Notes: generated by a model from the sequence alone, not told the origin. A stretch of DNA of 64,000 nt from Salinarimonas sp. (GCA_020832565.1 JAFIEI010000010.1:1-64000); one strand, 5' to 3'; positions 33,503 to 42,861 are shown, counted from the stretch's first letter. Translations and numbers: made by a program.

Positions 33503-34065
33503 GAACGTTTACTCCCTTTCTTTATTGAAACGCCCGATCAACTCCCGTGCTCGGGCCGATCCGGCTTCCCTCTGGAGAACCCCGACAGCAGATTCCGGGC
33601 AGGCGAAAACGCCGATCAGGGATCACTTCATGCAATGCATGAGTAATCCTTGATTGCTTCTACGCATCCAGTTGCTGAGCTGCGCGTGCAAACGCCGGTA
33701 TGCCTCCCCCTTCAGTCAGTCGAACGCCCGATCCCGTGCATCGCGAAGACACACGAAGACAATCGAATACAGCGGCGCTGCACGACGTTCCGTAGTTTAT
33801 TGTTCCCGCTTCGGCGCGGGTTTCCCGATCACTTTGGTATTGCCGCAGCAGATGAAGGGCACAGCCTTTCCGGCACACGACAACATGGTCGTGATTCGAC
33901 TACACTTGCCGGTTTGGCGCAATTAGACTTAAGTGTGTCCGCACTATACCGCGTATCGACGCGCCGCGCGCAGGCCGCAGCAACGTTCAGGCGCCTCGCA
34001 AAACGCTCATGAAGCTCGGAAAATGCGCATCTGACCGGCAGTTTCATGCCGGTCCGGGGGGCGGT
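33503..34065. other. Long intergenic region upstream of the symporter module
   Basis: About 560 bases without a convincing gene; open frames here have no family features and overlap on both strands. GC content is a little lower than around it. It should hold the promoter of the symporter module. The one clear element is the inverted repeat at 33628-33642. Confidence 0.5.
33628..33642. promoter_or_regulatory. Perfect dyad upstream of the symporter module
   Basis: TCATGCAATGCATGA is a perfect 7-bp inverted repeat around one base, about 125 bases upstream of the DUF4212 start. It shares the ATGCAAT word with the dyad at 3105-3123 upstream of the glycosyltransferase gene, so a common regulator is conceivable. 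Confidence 0.35.
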
Positions 34066-34368
34066 TCAGCGTCCGCGATCGTCGCGCTTGTTCTGCTCGC
34101 GCTCGGAGCGATCAATGACGCGATACTCGGCATCGATGATGTCGGGATCGCTCTCGGCTTGCGGTCTCGGGCGACGCCCGCGACCGAACCAGGCGGCGAC
34201 GGCGGCAGCGATCAGCGCAAGCGGGATCACGACGAGGGCGACGCTGGCGGCGAGGATCAGCACGAGGAAGCCGACCAGCAATGCCGCGAGCACGCCCAGA
34301 ACGATCGCCCAGCGCGGCACCGTCACCACGCGCGGCTCACCGTTCACGTATTTCACATAGCGCAGCAT
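34066..34368 (-). CDS. Hypothetical small membrane protein
   Basis: A protein of about 100 residues with one long or two short membrane helices (WAIVLGVLAALLVGFLVLIL, then ASVALVVIPLALIAAAVAAW), followed by a basic/charged cytoplasmic tail (GRGRRPRPQAE, then IDAEYRVIDRSEREQNK). I do not recognise a named family. I chose ATG 34368 (MLRYVKYVNGEPRVVTVP); ATG 34416 would add 16 residues and crowd the divergent arfB start. It may share a divergent promoter with arfB. Confidence 0.65.
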   Translation of the reverse strand: MLRYVKYVNGEPRVVTVPRWAIVLGVLAALLVGFLVLILAASVALVVIPLALIAAAVAAWFGRGRRPRPQAESDPDIIDAEYRVIDRSEREQNKRDDRGR

Positions 34369-34432
34369 TGTCTTGATCCCGTATTCAGCGTCTTCGCGTG
34401 AGCCTACACTCGTCATATGGTATGGCGAAAGC

Positions 34433-34852
34433 ATGATTCAAATCACGCAGACCATCGCCCTGCATCCGGATGAGATCGAGGAGCATTTCATCCGGGCATC
34501 CGGACCGGGCGGGCAGAACGTCAACAAGGTGGCGAGCGCGGTGCAGCTGCGCTTCGACATGGCGCGTTCGCCATCCCTGCCGGCGGCGGTGAAGCAGCGC
34601 CTCGTCCAGCTCGCCGGCCAGCGCCTGACCCGCGACGGGGTCATCGTCATCACCGCGCAGAGCCACCGCAGCCAGGAGCGCAATCGCGCCGAGGCGCTGG
34701 AGCGGCTGGTCGATCTGATCCGCAAGGCGACGATCCGCCAGCGCCCGCGCATTCCCACCCGCCCGACGCTCGGTTCCAAGAAACGCCGCCTCGCCGGCAA
34801 GACCCATCAGGGGAAGATCAAGGCCTTGCGCGGCAAGCCGCCACCGGAATGA
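34433..34852 (+). CDS. arfB: Alternative ribosome-rescue factor ArfB (peptidyl-tRNA hydrolase)
   Basis: A 139-residue class I release-factor-like protein. The catalytic GGQ motif is in SGPGGQNVNKVASAVQLRF near residues 25-43. Family partners SHRSQERNRAEALERL and the basic C-terminal tail (KKRRLAGKTHQGKIKALRGK), which enters the mRNA channel of stalled ribosomes, are present. It hydrolyses peptidyl-tRNA on ribosomes lacking a stop codon. It has no stop-codon-recognition domain, which separates it from PrfA/PrfB. Start ATG 34433. Size matches E. coli YaeJ. Confidence 0.94.
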   Translation: MIQITQTIALHPDEIEEHFIRASGPGGQNVNKVASAVQLRFDMARSPSLPAAVKQRLVQLAGQRLTRDGVIVITAQSHRSQERNRAEALERLVDLIRKATIRQRPRIPTRPTLGSKKRRLAGKTHQGKIKALRGKPPPE

Positions 34853-34865
34853 GCAGCCGACCGCT

Positions 34866-36044
34866 TCAGGGCGGGTCGAGCGCGGGGACCACCCAGCGCC
34901 CGTCGGCGCGACCCGAGCGCAGGCAGGCATCGACGAAGGCGACGCCGGCATAGCCGTCGGCGAGACCGGGCAGCGTCTCCCCGGACGTTGGGGCGCCGAG
35001 AATCGCGTCCGCAGCTTCGCGATAGAGCGTGGCGAAGGCTTCGAGATAGCCCTCCGGATGCCCCGCCGGCACGCGCGTCACCGCCGCCGCCTCAGCGCCC
35101 GCACCCGCCCCGCCGCGCGTGACGAGGCGCGGTGCTTCGCCGAGCGGCGCATGCACGAGCCGGTTCGGCTCCTCCTGCGACCATGACAGCGCGCCTTTCT
35201 CGCCGAAAATGCGCAGGCTCAACCCGTTCTCGCAACCCACCGCGACCTGGCTCGCCCAGATCGTGCCGCGCGCACCTTCCGCGAAGTCGAGCCTGATATG
35301 GGCATTGTCGTCGACGGTGCGGCCCGGGACGAAACTGTCGAGATCGGCACTCAGCCGCGCCACCCGCAGGCCGGTGACGAAACCGATCAGCTGGAACGCG
35401 TGGGTGCCGATATCGCCGATCGCCCCGCCGCCGCCGCTGCGCGCGGGATCGGTGCGCCATGAGGCCTGTTTCTGCCCCTCGCGCTCGAGCGGCGCGGCGA
35501 GCCAGTCCTGCGCATATTCCGCGCGCACGATCCGCAGCGCTCCCAACGCCCCGTCGCGGATCATGGCGCGGGCCTGGCGGATCATCGGATAAGCCGAGTA
35601 ATTATAGGTAACAATGAGCCGGGCGCTGCTCTTGCGCGCGGCGGCGGCGAGGCCGCGCGCCTCGCGCAGGGTTCCGGTCAGCGGCTTGTCGCAGATGACG
35701 TGGATGCCACTGCGCAGGAATTCCTTCGCGACCGGCGCATGCAGGTGGTTCGGCGTGACGACGGCCACCGCCTCGATCCCCTCGGCAAGCCGGGCTTCGC
35801 GCTGCGCCATCTTGCGGTAATCATCGTAGCAGCGCTTCGGATCGAGGCCGAGATCGGCGCCGGATTCACGGGCACGGACCCGATCGGAGGAGAGCGCCCC
35901 CGCCATGAGCGTGAACCGGTCGTCGAGCCGCGCGGCGATGCGGTGCACGCCACCGATGAAGGCCTCGCGCCCGCCGCCGACCATGCCCAGCCGGATGCGG
36001 CGAAACGGCTTGCGCTCCCCGCTCATGCCACCAATGTCACTCAT
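34866..36044 (-). CDS. Gfo/Idh/MocA-family oxidoreductase
   Basis: A 392-residue NAD(P)-dependent dehydrogenase of the glucose-fructose oxidoreductase/inositol dehydrogenase family. The N-terminal Rossmann fold has IRLGMVGGGREAFIGGVHRI; VTPNHLHAPVAKEFLRSGIH and the ICDKPL motif follow, and GGGAIGDIGTHAFQLIGFVT marks the C-terminal substrate domain. It probably oxidises a hydroxyl of a sugar or polyol. ATG 36044 has GGGAGGG and overlaps the stop of the isomerase gene by four bases (ATGA), so the two are coupled. An ATG at 36026 is less likely. Confidence 0.88.
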   Translation of the reverse strand: MSDIGGMSGERKPFRRIRLGMVGGGREAFIGGVHRIAARLDDRFTLMAGALSSDRVRARESGADLGLDPKRCYDDYRKMAQREARLAEGIEAVAVVTPNHLHAPVAKEFLRSGIHVICDKPLTGTLREARGLAAAARKSSARLIVTYNYSAYPMIRQARAMIRDGALGALRIVRAEYAQDWLAAPLEREGQKQASWRTDPARSGGGGAIGDIGTHAFQLIGFVTGLRVARLSADLDSFVPGRTVDDNAHIRLDFAEGARGTIWASQVAVGCENGLSLRIFGEKGALSWSQEEPNRLVHAPLGEAPRLVTRGGAGAGAEAAAVTRVPAGHPEGYLEAFATLYREAADAILGAPTSGETLPGLADGYAGVAFVDACLRSGRADGRWVVPALDPP

Positions 36045-37156
36045 GCCCCGCCCTCCCGGTCGAGCCCGAGCATGCGGCGATTGGCGGCCTCGTCCGCCCC
36101 GCTTCCTGCGAAATCGTCGAAGGCGCGGTCGGTGACGCGGATGATGTGGTCGCGCACGAAGGCGGCGCCCTCGCGGGCCCCGTCCTCCGGGTGCTTGAGG
36201 CAGCATTCCCATTCCACCACGGCCCAGCCGTCGAAGCCGTAGCTGGTGAGCCGCGAGAAGATGCCGGCGAAATCGACCTGGCCGTCACCGGGGCTGCGGA
36301 AACGCCCGGCGCGTTCCAGCCAGGGCCGGAAGCCGCCATAGACGCCCTGACGGCCATCCGGGTTGAACTCGGCATCTTTGACGTGAAAGGCACGGATGCG
36401 TTCGTGATAGATGTCAATATGCGCCAGATAATCCATCTGCTGGAGCAGGTAATGCGAGGGATCGTAGAGCATGTTGCAGCGCGGATGATCACCGACCGCC
36501 GCGAGGAAGGTCTCGAAGCTCACCCCGTCATGCAGATCCTCGCCGGGATGGATCTCGTAGGCGAGATCGACCCCGCTCTCCTCCGCCCGATCGAGAAGCG
36601 GGCGCCAGCGCCGAGCGAGCTCGGCGAAGGCGGTCTCGATCAATCCGGGCGGGCGCTGCGGCCAAGGGTAGAAATAGGGCCAGGCAAGCGCACCGGAAAA
36701 TGTCGCGAGCGCATCGAGGCCAAGGCGCCGTGACGCGATGAGCGCCTTGCCCACCTGATCGACCGCCCATTCCTGGCGCGCGGCGGGGCGCCCGCGCAGT
36801 TCCGGCGGGGCGAAACCGTCAAAGGCTTCGTCATAGGCGGGATGCACGGCGACGAGCTGGCCCTGCAGATGCGCGGAGAGTTCGGTGACGGCAAGCCCGG
36901 CCTGCGCGGCGATGCCGGTGATCTCGTCGCAATAATCCTGCGACGCGGCGGCGCGGTCGAGATCGAACAGCCGCTTGTCCCAGCTCGGGATCTGCACGCC
37001 GGCATAACCGCAATCCGCCGCCCAGCGGCAGATCGCGGCGAAATCATTGAAAGGCGCGTCATCGCCTGCGAACTGGGCCAGGAATAGCCCCGGCCCTTTA
37101 ATTCCCCTTGGAATTCCCCCTTGGATCCCACGCATAGCCTTCGTCGCGCCCGCCAT
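36041..37156 (-). CDS. Sugar phosphate isomerase/epimerase (xylose isomerase-like TIM barrel)
   Basis: A 371-residue protein of the AP-endonuclease-2/xylose-isomerase-like TIM barrel family. Metal ligands are visible in YEIHPGEDLHDGVSFETFL, NMLYDPSHYLL, AFHVKDAEF and WAVVEWECC. It likely isomerises or epimerises a sugar or keto-sugar, acting with the coupled Gfo/Idh/MocA enzyme, a common pairing in polyol and inositol-type catabolism. The first 22 residues (GIQGGIPRGIKGPG) are low-complexity and contain a small in-frame duplication. No transporter or regulator is adjacent, so the sugar is unknown. Confidence 0.87.
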   Translation of the reverse strand: MAGATKAMRGIQGGIPRGIKGPGLFLAQFAGDDAPFNDFAAICRWAADCGYAGVQIPSWDKRLFDLDRAAASQDYCDEITGIAAQAGLAVTELSAHLQGQLVAVHPAYDEAFDGFAPPELRGRPAARQEWAVDQVGKALIASRRLGLDALATFSGALAWPYFYPWPQRPPGLIETAFAELARRWRPLLDRAEESGVDLAYEIHPGEDLHDGVSFETFLAAVGDHPRCNMLYDPSHYLLQQMDYLAHIDIYHERIRAFHVKDAEFNPDGRQGVYGGFRPWLERAGRFRSPGDGQVDFAGIFSRLTSYGFDGWAVVEWECCLKHPEDGAREGAAFVRDHIIRVTDRAFDDFAGSGADEAANRRMLGLDREGGA

Positions 37157-37275
37157 GGCCCGCTCCTCCCGTCTCGCTCCCCAACAAGGGGTTTTGCCAC
37201 CCCGTTTCCGTTACGCTGTTTGGGACGCCGCGCCGTGTCAAGCGCGCGATCGCCGGGGAAGGATATGATGCGCGC

Positions 37276-38868
37276 TCAGGCCGGCGCGCCGCGCATCACG
37301 AGCTTGTAGACGATGGAATCGAGCAGGGCCTCGAAGGAGGCGTCGATAATATTGGGCGAAACGCCCACCGTCGCCCAGATATCGCCGTTGCGGTCGCGCG
37401 ATTCGATCAGCACGCGGGTCACGGCATCGGTGCCGCCTTGGAAGACACGGACCTTGTAATCCACCAGTTCGAGATCGTCGATGAAGCTCTGATACTTGCC
37501 GAGATCCTTTCGCAAAGCGACATCGAGCGCATTGACCGGGCCGTTGCCCTCGGCCGCCGAGATCATCACCTCGCCGTCGAGAATCACCTTGACGATGGCC
37601 TCGGCAACGGTGGTCAATTCGCCGATGGCGTTGTAGCGCCGCTCGACATTGACGCTGAACCGGTCGACGAGGAAATAGGCCGGCACCTCGCCGAGCACGC
37701 GCTTGACCAGCAGATAGAATGACGCGTCCGCCCCTTCATAGGCGTAGCCCTGCGCCTCCTTGCGCTTGACCTCCTCCAAAACCCGGTTGAGGCGGGCATC
37801 GTTCTTGTCGAGATTGATGCCGATGCGCTCCAGCTCCGCGCGGATATTCGACTTGCCGCCCTGATCGGAGACCAGCACGCGGCGCAGATTGCCGACATGC
37901 TCGGGATCGACATGCTCGTAGGTCTTCGGATCCTTCAAGACGGCGGAGGCGTGGATGCCGGCCTTGGTGGCGAAGGCCGAGGCGCCGACATAGGGGGCGT
38001 GGCGGTTGGGCGCGCGGTTGAGCAATTCGTCGAGGGCGCGCGAGACCTGGGTGAGGCGCGCCAGCTCCTGCGGGCCGGGATTGAGCGAAAAGCGGTCCGC
38101 CCAGGGCTGCTTCAGGGCGAGTGTCGCCAGAAGCGTGACGAGATTGGCATTGCCGCAGCGCTCGCCGAGCCCGTTCAGCGTGCCCTGGATCTGGCGCACC
38201 CCCGCCTCGACCGCGGCCAGGGAATTCGCTACCGCGCAGCCGCAATCGTCATGGGCGTGGATGCCGAGATTCTCGCCCGGCACGTGATTGCGCACATCCG
38301 CGACGATGCGTGCCACCTCCTCCGGGAGCGTGCCGCCATTGGTATCGCACAGGACCACCCAGCGCGCGCCGGCCTCGAAGGCGGTTTTCGCGCAGGCCAG
38401 CGCGTATTCCGGATTGGCCTTGTAGCCGTCGAAGAAATGCTCGCAATCGAGCATCACCTCACGTCCGCGCGCTTTCGCTGCCTCGACGCTCTCGCGAATG
38501 CCGGCGAGATTGTCCTCGAGGCTGATCTCCAGCGCCACATGCACGTGGTAATCCCAGGATTTCGCCACGAAGCAGATCGCATCCGCATCCGCATCGAGCA
38601 GCGCCGCGATGCCGGGATCGTTGGCGACCGAGCGTCCGGCGCGCTTGGTCATGCCGAAGGCCGTGAACCGGGCCCTGCGGGTGCGTTTCTGCGCGAAGAA
38701 CTCGGTATCGAGCGGGTTCGCGCCAGGATAACCGCCCTCGACATAGTCGATACCGAGCTGGTCGAGGAGGTTCGCGATCGCGATCTTGTCGGCGAGGGAG
38801 AAATCGATGCCTGTGGTCTGCGCCCCGTCGCGCAGGGTGGTGTCGAAGAGATAGAGCCGTTCGCTCAT
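37276..38868 (-). CDS. cimA: Citramalate synthase
   Basis: A 530-residue enzyme of the alpha-isopropylmalate synthase family. It condenses acetyl-CoA and pyruvate to (R)-citramalate, a route to 2-oxobutyrate and isoleucine. The DRE-TIM barrel opens YLFDTTLRDGAQTTGIDFSL; metal and catalytic elements include GIHAHDDCGCAVANSLAAVE and GTLNGLGERCGNANL. The C-terminal LeuA-type regulatory domain is present, so feedback control by isoleucine is likely. The second N-terminal motif and the length separate it from leuA. Its ATG overlaps the stop of the GNAT gene (ATGA); the two are coupled. Confidence 0.92.
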   Translation of the reverse strand: MSERLYLFDTTLRDGAQTTGIDFSLADKIAIANLLDQLGIDYVEGGYPGANPLDTEFFAQKRTRRARFTAFGMTKRAGRSVANDPGIAALLDADADAICFVAKSWDYHVHVALEISLEDNLAGIRESVEAAKARGREVMLDCEHFFDGYKANPEYALACAKTAFEAGARWVVLCDTNGGTLPEEVARIVADVRNHVPGENLGIHAHDDCGCAVANSLAAVEAGVRQIQGTLNGLGERCGNANLVTLLATLALKQPWADRFSLNPGPQELARLTQVSRALDELLNRAPNRHAPYVGASAFATKAGIHASAVLKDPKTYEHVDPEHVGNLRRVLVSDQGGKSNIRAELERIGINLDKNDARLNRVLEEVKRKEAQGYAYEGADASFYLLVKRVLGEVPAYFLVDRFSVNVERRYNAIGELTTVAEAIVKVILDGEVMISAAEGNGPVNALDVALRKDLGKYQSFIDDLELVDYKVRVFQGGTDAVTRVLIESRDRNGDIWATVGVSPNIIDASFEALLDSIVYKLVMRGAPA

Positions 38869-39371
38869 GACGTCACCTTTCGTGGCGGCTCGTTTCCGAG
38901 CCGTTTGGTCATCGTTGTATTGGAAAGCCATTCGCCGTTTCGGATGACCGTATTGCGCTTTTGCGGCTCGTACCCGTGTTTCTCGAAGAAGAGCAAAGCC
39001 GTCTCGCTGGCGTCGACGGAAAGCGCATCGACGCCGCGCGCCCCGGCGAGCTTCTCCAGCGCATCGAGCAGCGACGCGCCCACACCCATCCCCGCGCAAT
39101 CGGGATGCACATAGAGCATTTCGACCTCGCGGTTATCCTTGAGCGTGGCGAATCCCGCCGGATCACCGTCGATCGCGGCGATCAGGGTGAGATGCTTGGT
39201 CAGCGACTCGCCGAACGCTTCCACGTCATCCGCCACCGCCGCCCAGGCCTCGCGCTGGTCATGCGAATAATCCTCTTCCGTGAGCACCATGATCGCAGCC
39301 TGATACAACGCCGCCAGCACCGGCGCATCCTCGGGCAGATAGGGGCGGAGCGTGACTGTCGGAAGAGTCAT
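38865..39371 (-). CDS. GNAT-family N-acetyltransferase
   Basis: A 168-residue GNAT acetyltransferase. The N-terminal part is TLRPYLPEDAPVLAALYQAA; the acetyl-CoA-binding loop is EMLYVHPDCAGMGVGASLLD, and the C-terminal motif is LSVDASETALLFFEKHGYEP. The substrate may be a small molecule or a protein N-terminus. It overlaps cimA by four bases and so is translated with it, but a role in isoleucine supply is not shown. It is preceded by three palindromic repeats. Confidence 0.87.
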   Translation of the reverse strand: MTLPTVTLRPYLPEDAPVLAALYQAAIMVLTEEDYSHDQREAWAAVADDVEAFGESLTKHLTLIAAIDGDPAGFATLKDNREVEMLYVHPDCAGMGVGASLLDALEKLAGARGVDALSVDASETALLFFEKHGYEPQKRNTVIRNGEWLSNTTMTKRLGNEPPRKVTS

Positions 39372-39414
39372 GATCGGTGCTCCTTCGGGCCTGCATGAAG
39401 GTCTCGCCGGATCT

Positions 39415-39459
39415 CCCTCCCCTCAGGGGAGGGATCAAGGGTGGGGTGGCGGCGATGGG
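39415..39459 (+). repeat. Palindromic intergenic repeat, copy 1
   Basis: CCCTCCCC TCA GGGGAGGG (39415-39433), a perfect 8-bp stem, followed by an ATCAAGGGTGGGGTGG tail. It is one of three related elements between cysS and the GNAT gene, of a kind scattered through many alphaproteobacterial genomes. Confidence 0.8.
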
Positions 39460-39515
39460 CGAGAAGGACAAGGCGGCCCGCCCGATGACGACGCCCCTTC
39501 GCGCTCACGCGCGAA

Positions 39516-39550
39516 AACACCCCACCCCTACCCCTCCCCTTAGGGGAGGG
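39516..39550 (-). repeat. Palindromic intergenic repeat, copy 2 (inverted)
   Basis: CCCTCCCC TTA GGGGAGGG (39532-39550) with the tail on the other side (ACCCCACCCCTACC), so it lies in the opposite orientation to copies 1 and 3. Confidence 0.75.
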
Positions 39551-39579
39551 AAGTGCTCCATGAAGCGCGCGCCCGATTT

Positions 39580-39620
39580 CCCTCCCCGCAGGGGAGGGAT
39601 CAAGGGTGGGGTGGCGGCAA
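39580..39620 (+). repeat. Palindromic intergenic repeat, copy 3
   Basis: CCCTCCCC GCA GGGGAGGG (39580-39598) followed by the same ATCAAGGGTGGGGTGG tail as copy 1, ending just before the cysS stop. It may also act as the cysS terminator. Confidence 0.8.
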
Positions 39621-39624
39621 TCGC

Positions 39625-41085
39625 TCATTCCCTGATCTCCCAGGTCGCGGTGCCGTCCTTGTTGTCCTTCACGACGACACCGAGCGCGGTGAGCTCGTCG
39701 CGCAGGCGGTCGGCCTCCGCGAAATCCTTCGCGGCGCGGGCCCGGCTGCGGGCAGTGACGAGGGCGTCGATGCGTGCGTGCAGGTCAGGATCGATCTCGG
39801 CGGAGGCGCCGGGGCCGTAGGTCGCGGGGTCGAACAGGCCTAGAAAGGCGAGGCCGGCGGCGAGTTCGGCCGTCTCGCCGGCCTTGCGCAGGCGATGCAA
39901 TTCGGCGATCGCGCCGGGGGTGTTGAGATCGTCGCTCAACGCCGCGACGAGGCCCTCGGGCGGCACGTCGGAAGGCGATATCTCCCCGATCCCCTCCGCC
40001 GCATGCCAGGCCTTCAGATTGGCCAGCGCCTCCTCCAGGCCGCGAACGGTCCAGTCGATCGGGGCGCGGTATTGCGTCTTGAGCATGGCCAGACGCAGCA
40101 CTGCGCCGGGCCAGGCGCGGCCACCAAATTTCTCCGTCTCCAGCAGTTCGTTGATCGTGATGAAGTTGCCGAGCGATTTCGACATCTTCTCGCCCTCGAC
40201 CTGCAAAAAACCGTTATGCATCCAGACATTCGCCATCCGGTCCGAGCCGAAGGCGCAGCAGCTTTGGGCGATTTCGTTCTCATGATGCGGAAAGACGAGA
40301 TCGATGCCGCCGGCATGGATGTCGAAGACGTTGCGCTCGGCATCGTCGCACTGGATGCGCGTATCGAAGGCCTCGATCAGGTGTTTCCACGACATGGCCG
40401 AGCATTCGATATGCCAGCCCGGGCGCCCCTTCCCGGCGATGCCGCCCGGCGAGTCCCAGCCGGGCTCGCCGGCTTTCGAGGGCTTCCACAGAACGAAATC
40501 CATGGCGTCGCGCTTGTAGGGCGCCACGTCGACACGGGCGCCGGCGAGCATCTCGTCGAGGGAGCGGCGCGCCAGCGAGCCGTAAGCAGGCATGCGCGGC
40601 AGCTTTTCCATGGCGCTCACCGAAAAGAGCACGTGATCCTCTGCGACATAGGCCGCGCCGCGTTCGATCAGGCGCTCGATGATGGCGCGCATCTCGCCGA
40701 TATGCTCGGTAGCGCGGGGCTCCACATCGGGCTCGAGGCAGCGGAGCGCCCGCGCATCGGCCTTGAACTGCGCCTCGGTGGCCGCCGTGACCTTCGCGAT
40801 CGCCTCGTTGAGCGGCAGATCGGGGTAATCGCGCGCGGCGCGGGCGTTGATCTTGTCATCGACGTCGGTGATGTTGCGCGCGTAAGTGACGTGATCGGTG
40901 CCGTAGAGATGGCGCAGCAGGCGGAAGAGCACGTCGAAGACGATGATCGGGCGGGCATTGCCGATATGGGCATAGTCATAGACCGTCGGCCCGCAGACAT
41001 ACATGCGCACATGCGCGGCATCGATGGGCTCGAAGAGCTCCTTTCGGCGCGTGAGCGTGTTGTAGAGGGTCAGACCCTGCGACAT
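39625..41085 (-). CDS. cysS: Cysteinyl-tRNA synthetase
   Basis: A 486-residue class I aminoacyl-tRNA synthetase that charges tRNA-Cys. The HIGH-type motif is [18 protein letters not shown] and the KMSKS loop is [19 protein letters not shown]. Zinc ligands are visible in [25 protein letters not shown] and [14 protein letters not shown]. The C-terminal anticodon region ends with [20 protein letters not shown]. The ATG at 41085 follows GGGGGAA. Length is normal. Essential housekeeping gene. Confidence 0.96.
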   Translation of the reverse strand: MSQGLTLYNTLTRRKELFEPIDAAHVRMYVCGPTVYDYAHIGNARPIIVFDVLFRLLRHLYGTDHVTYARNITDVDDKINARAARDYPDLPLNEAIAKVTAATEAQFKADARALRCLEPDVEPRATEHIGEMRAIIERLIERGAAYVAEDHVLFSVSAMEKLPRMPAYGSLARRSLDEMLAGARVDVAPYKRDAMDFVLWKPSKAGEPGWDSPGGIAGKGRPGWHIECSAMSWKHLIEAFDTRIQCDDAERNVFDIHAGGIDLVFPHHENEIAQSCCAFGSDRMANVWMHNGFLQVEGEKMSKSLGNFITINELLETEKFGGRAWPGAVLRLAMLKTQYRAPIDWTVRGLEEALANLKAWHAAEGIGEISPSDVPPEGLVAALSDDLNTPGAIAELHRLRKAGETAELAAGLAFLGLFDPATYGPGASAEIDPDLHARIDALVTARSRARAAKDFAEADRLRDELTALGVVVKDNKDGTATWEIRE

Positions 41086-41309
41086 GCGTATTCCCCCGTC
41101 TGGCCGCCGGCCCGGGAGTTTGTCTGTCTGTGAAAAGAGAACAGGACGGCTCCGGCCAGCGTTTGGCGCTAGCTGATAATGATCCCGCAGCAAATGAGCG
41201 TGAGCCTCGTCATGGCCGCGAGATTTGCCCGGATCGCACGGATGCGTCAAGCGGGCAAACGTGATCGCGGCCCGAATCGGGCCAAAAATTCCGCAATCAT
41301 GGAAGACGA

Positions 41310-41337
41310 CACCGGCGGCGAAGGCCCGCCGCCGGTG
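41310..41337 (-). terminator. Hairpin after the HisD-family gene
   Basis: CACCGGCGGC (41310-41319) and GCCGCCGGTG (41328-41337) form a perfect 10-bp stem with an 8-nt loop, 37 bases past the stop of the dehydrogenase gene. The minus strand after it is mildly T-rich. The rest of the 41086-41374 gap shows no gene; a further 6-bp stem (GGCCCG AAT CGGGCC) lies about 30 bases beyond. Confidence 0.5.
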
Positions 41338-41374
41338 CATGACCTTGCGGAAGCAAGCCGGATCGACAGGACCG

Positions 41375-42724
41375 TCAGATCGGCTTGTAGACGGGTTTGC
41401 CGGCGGGGGCGGGATCGGCGGCCATCGCCTCCGCCACGGCGGGATCGCGCTGGTTGCCGTAGCGCGCCACGCGCAGATCGGCCTGGGCCTTGTGGCCGGC
41501 AAATCCCTCCATGGCGCAGATGCGCGAGCAATATTCGCCGAGAATCGCGGTGGCTTCCGGCTTCACGCGCTGATGCGTCACGGTCTTGAGATACTTGCCG
41601 ACCCACAGCCCGCCGGTATAGCGCGCGGCGCGCTTCGTCGGCAGGGTGTGGTTGGTGCCGATCACCTTGTCGCCATAGGCCACGTTCGTCTCGTGGCCGA
41701 TGAAGAGCGAGCCGTAATTGCGCATGTTCTCGAGGAACCAGTCATCGTGACGGGTCATCACCTGGACATGCTCATAGGCCAGTTCATCGGCCATCTGCAG
41801 CATTTCCTCGCGGGTATCGCAGACGATGATCTGGCCGTAATCCGCCCAGGCCTGACGCGCGACCTCCGCCGTGGGCAGGGTCGCGAGCTGCTTCTCGATC
41901 TCGACGAGGGTGGCACGGGCGAGATCCTCGCTGTCGGTGATCATGGCTGCGGGCGAAGTCGGGCCGTGTTCGGCCTGGCCGAGCAGATCGGTGGCGCAGG
42001 TCTCGGCATCGCAGGAATCATCCGCAATGACGAGAGTTTCCGTCGGGCCCGCGAGCAGGTCGATCCCCACCCGCCCGAAAAGCTGGCGCTTGGCCTCGGC
42101 CACGAAGGCGTTGCCGGCACCGACCAGCATGTCGACGGGGGCGATATCCTGCGTGCCGATGGCGAGCGCCGCCATGGCCTGCACGCCACCGAAAGCATAG
42201 ATCTCGTCGGCACCCGCCATGGTCATCGCGGCAATCACGTAGGGGTTGGGCGCGCCGCCATGGGGCGGGGCCGCCGCCGCGACGCGGCGCACGCCGGCGA
42301 CCTTGGCCGTGACGATCGACATCAGCGCCGAGGCGATCAGCGGGTATTTGCCGCCGGGCACGTAGCAGCCCACCGAATCCATCGGGATGTGACGGTGGCC
42401 GAGCACCACGCCGGGCAGGGTCTCGACCTCGACATCCTTCATGCTCGCGCGCTGCGCCTCGGCGAAACGCTTCACCTGCTCGCGGGCAACGCGGATATCC
42501 TCGATGGCCTGGGCCGGAACGCTGGCGATCGCCGCGTCGATCTCGGCCTGACTCAGCCGGAATTGCGGCGGGTCCCATTTATCGAACTTGCGCGAATAGT
42601 CGCGCACCGCCTCGTCGCCGCGCGTCTCGATATCCTCCAGGATCGCCTCGACGGTCTGGCGGGTCTTCTTGTCGGCAGCGGCCAGCGCCTCGGCCGGGGC
42701 GCCTTCCTTGAGATGACGGATCAT
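41375..42724 (-). CDS. Histidinol dehydrogenase-family protein, probably sulfopropanediol dehydrogenase-like
   Basis: A 449-residue zinc/NAD dehydrogenase of the HisD family. Residues equivalent to HisD metal ligands are kept: Gln and His in [16 protein letters not shown], Asp in [16 protein letters not shown] and His in [17 protein letters not shown]. The nucleotide side has [15 protein letters not shown] and [18 protein letters not shown]. It is not beside his genes and its sequence style matches the HpsN/sulfopropanediol 3-dehydrogenase branch, though no sulfonate genes are adjacent either. The ATG at 42724 follows GGGAGG. Function outside histidine synthesis is likely; the substrate is unproven. 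Confidence 0.8.
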   Translation of the reverse strand: MIRHLKEGAPAEALAAADKKTRQTVEAILEDIETRGDEAVRDYSRKFDKWDPPQFRLSQAEIDAAIASVPAQAIEDIRVAREQVKRFAEAQRASMKDVEVETLPGVVLGHRHIPMDSVGCYVPGGKYPLIASALMSIVTAKVAGVRRVAAAAPPHGGAPNPYVIAAMTMAGADEIYAFGGVQAMAALAIGTQDIAPVDMLVGAGNAFVAEAKRQLFGRVGIDLLAGPTETLVIADDSCDAETCATDLLGQAEHGPTSPAAMITDSEDLARATLVEIEKQLATLPTAEVARQAWADYGQIIVCDTREEMLQMADELAYEHVQVMTRHDDWFLENMRNYGSLFIGHETNVAYGDKVIGTNHTLPTKRAARYTGGLWVGKYLKTVTHQRVKPEATAILGEYCSRICAMEGFAGHKAQADLRVARYGNQRDPAVAEAMAADPAPAGKPVYKPI

Positions 42725-42823
42725 GCAACCTCCCTCGCATGGTGTGCGGCATGTGATGCAGCGTGTCGTTTTCGGCACTCTAGCATCGCGAGGGGATGGC
42801 GGGCAGGGTGTGACGGGAGCGCA

Positions 42824-42861
42824 AATCAAAAGCGGGATCGGGCGTTTGGCCCGATCCCGCT
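42824..42861 (-). terminator. Strong intrinsic terminator after the SPFH gene
   Basis: A perfect 13-bp stem (AGCGGGATCGGGC 42831-42843, GCCCGATCCCGCT 42849-42861, 5-nt loop) is followed on the minus strand by TTTTGAT. It lies 36 bases after the SPFH stop and closes the nfeD-SPFH operon. Confidence 0.85.

Noticed and set aside
33829-34047. Short Cys-rich minus-strand frame
   Set aside because: Overlaps other empty frames, has no ribosome site, and composition fits noise.
33503-34065. Possible small genes in the gap before the symporter module
   Set aside because: Open frames exist on both strands (for example 33650-34012) but have no ribosome site, no recognisable fold and conflicting orientation.
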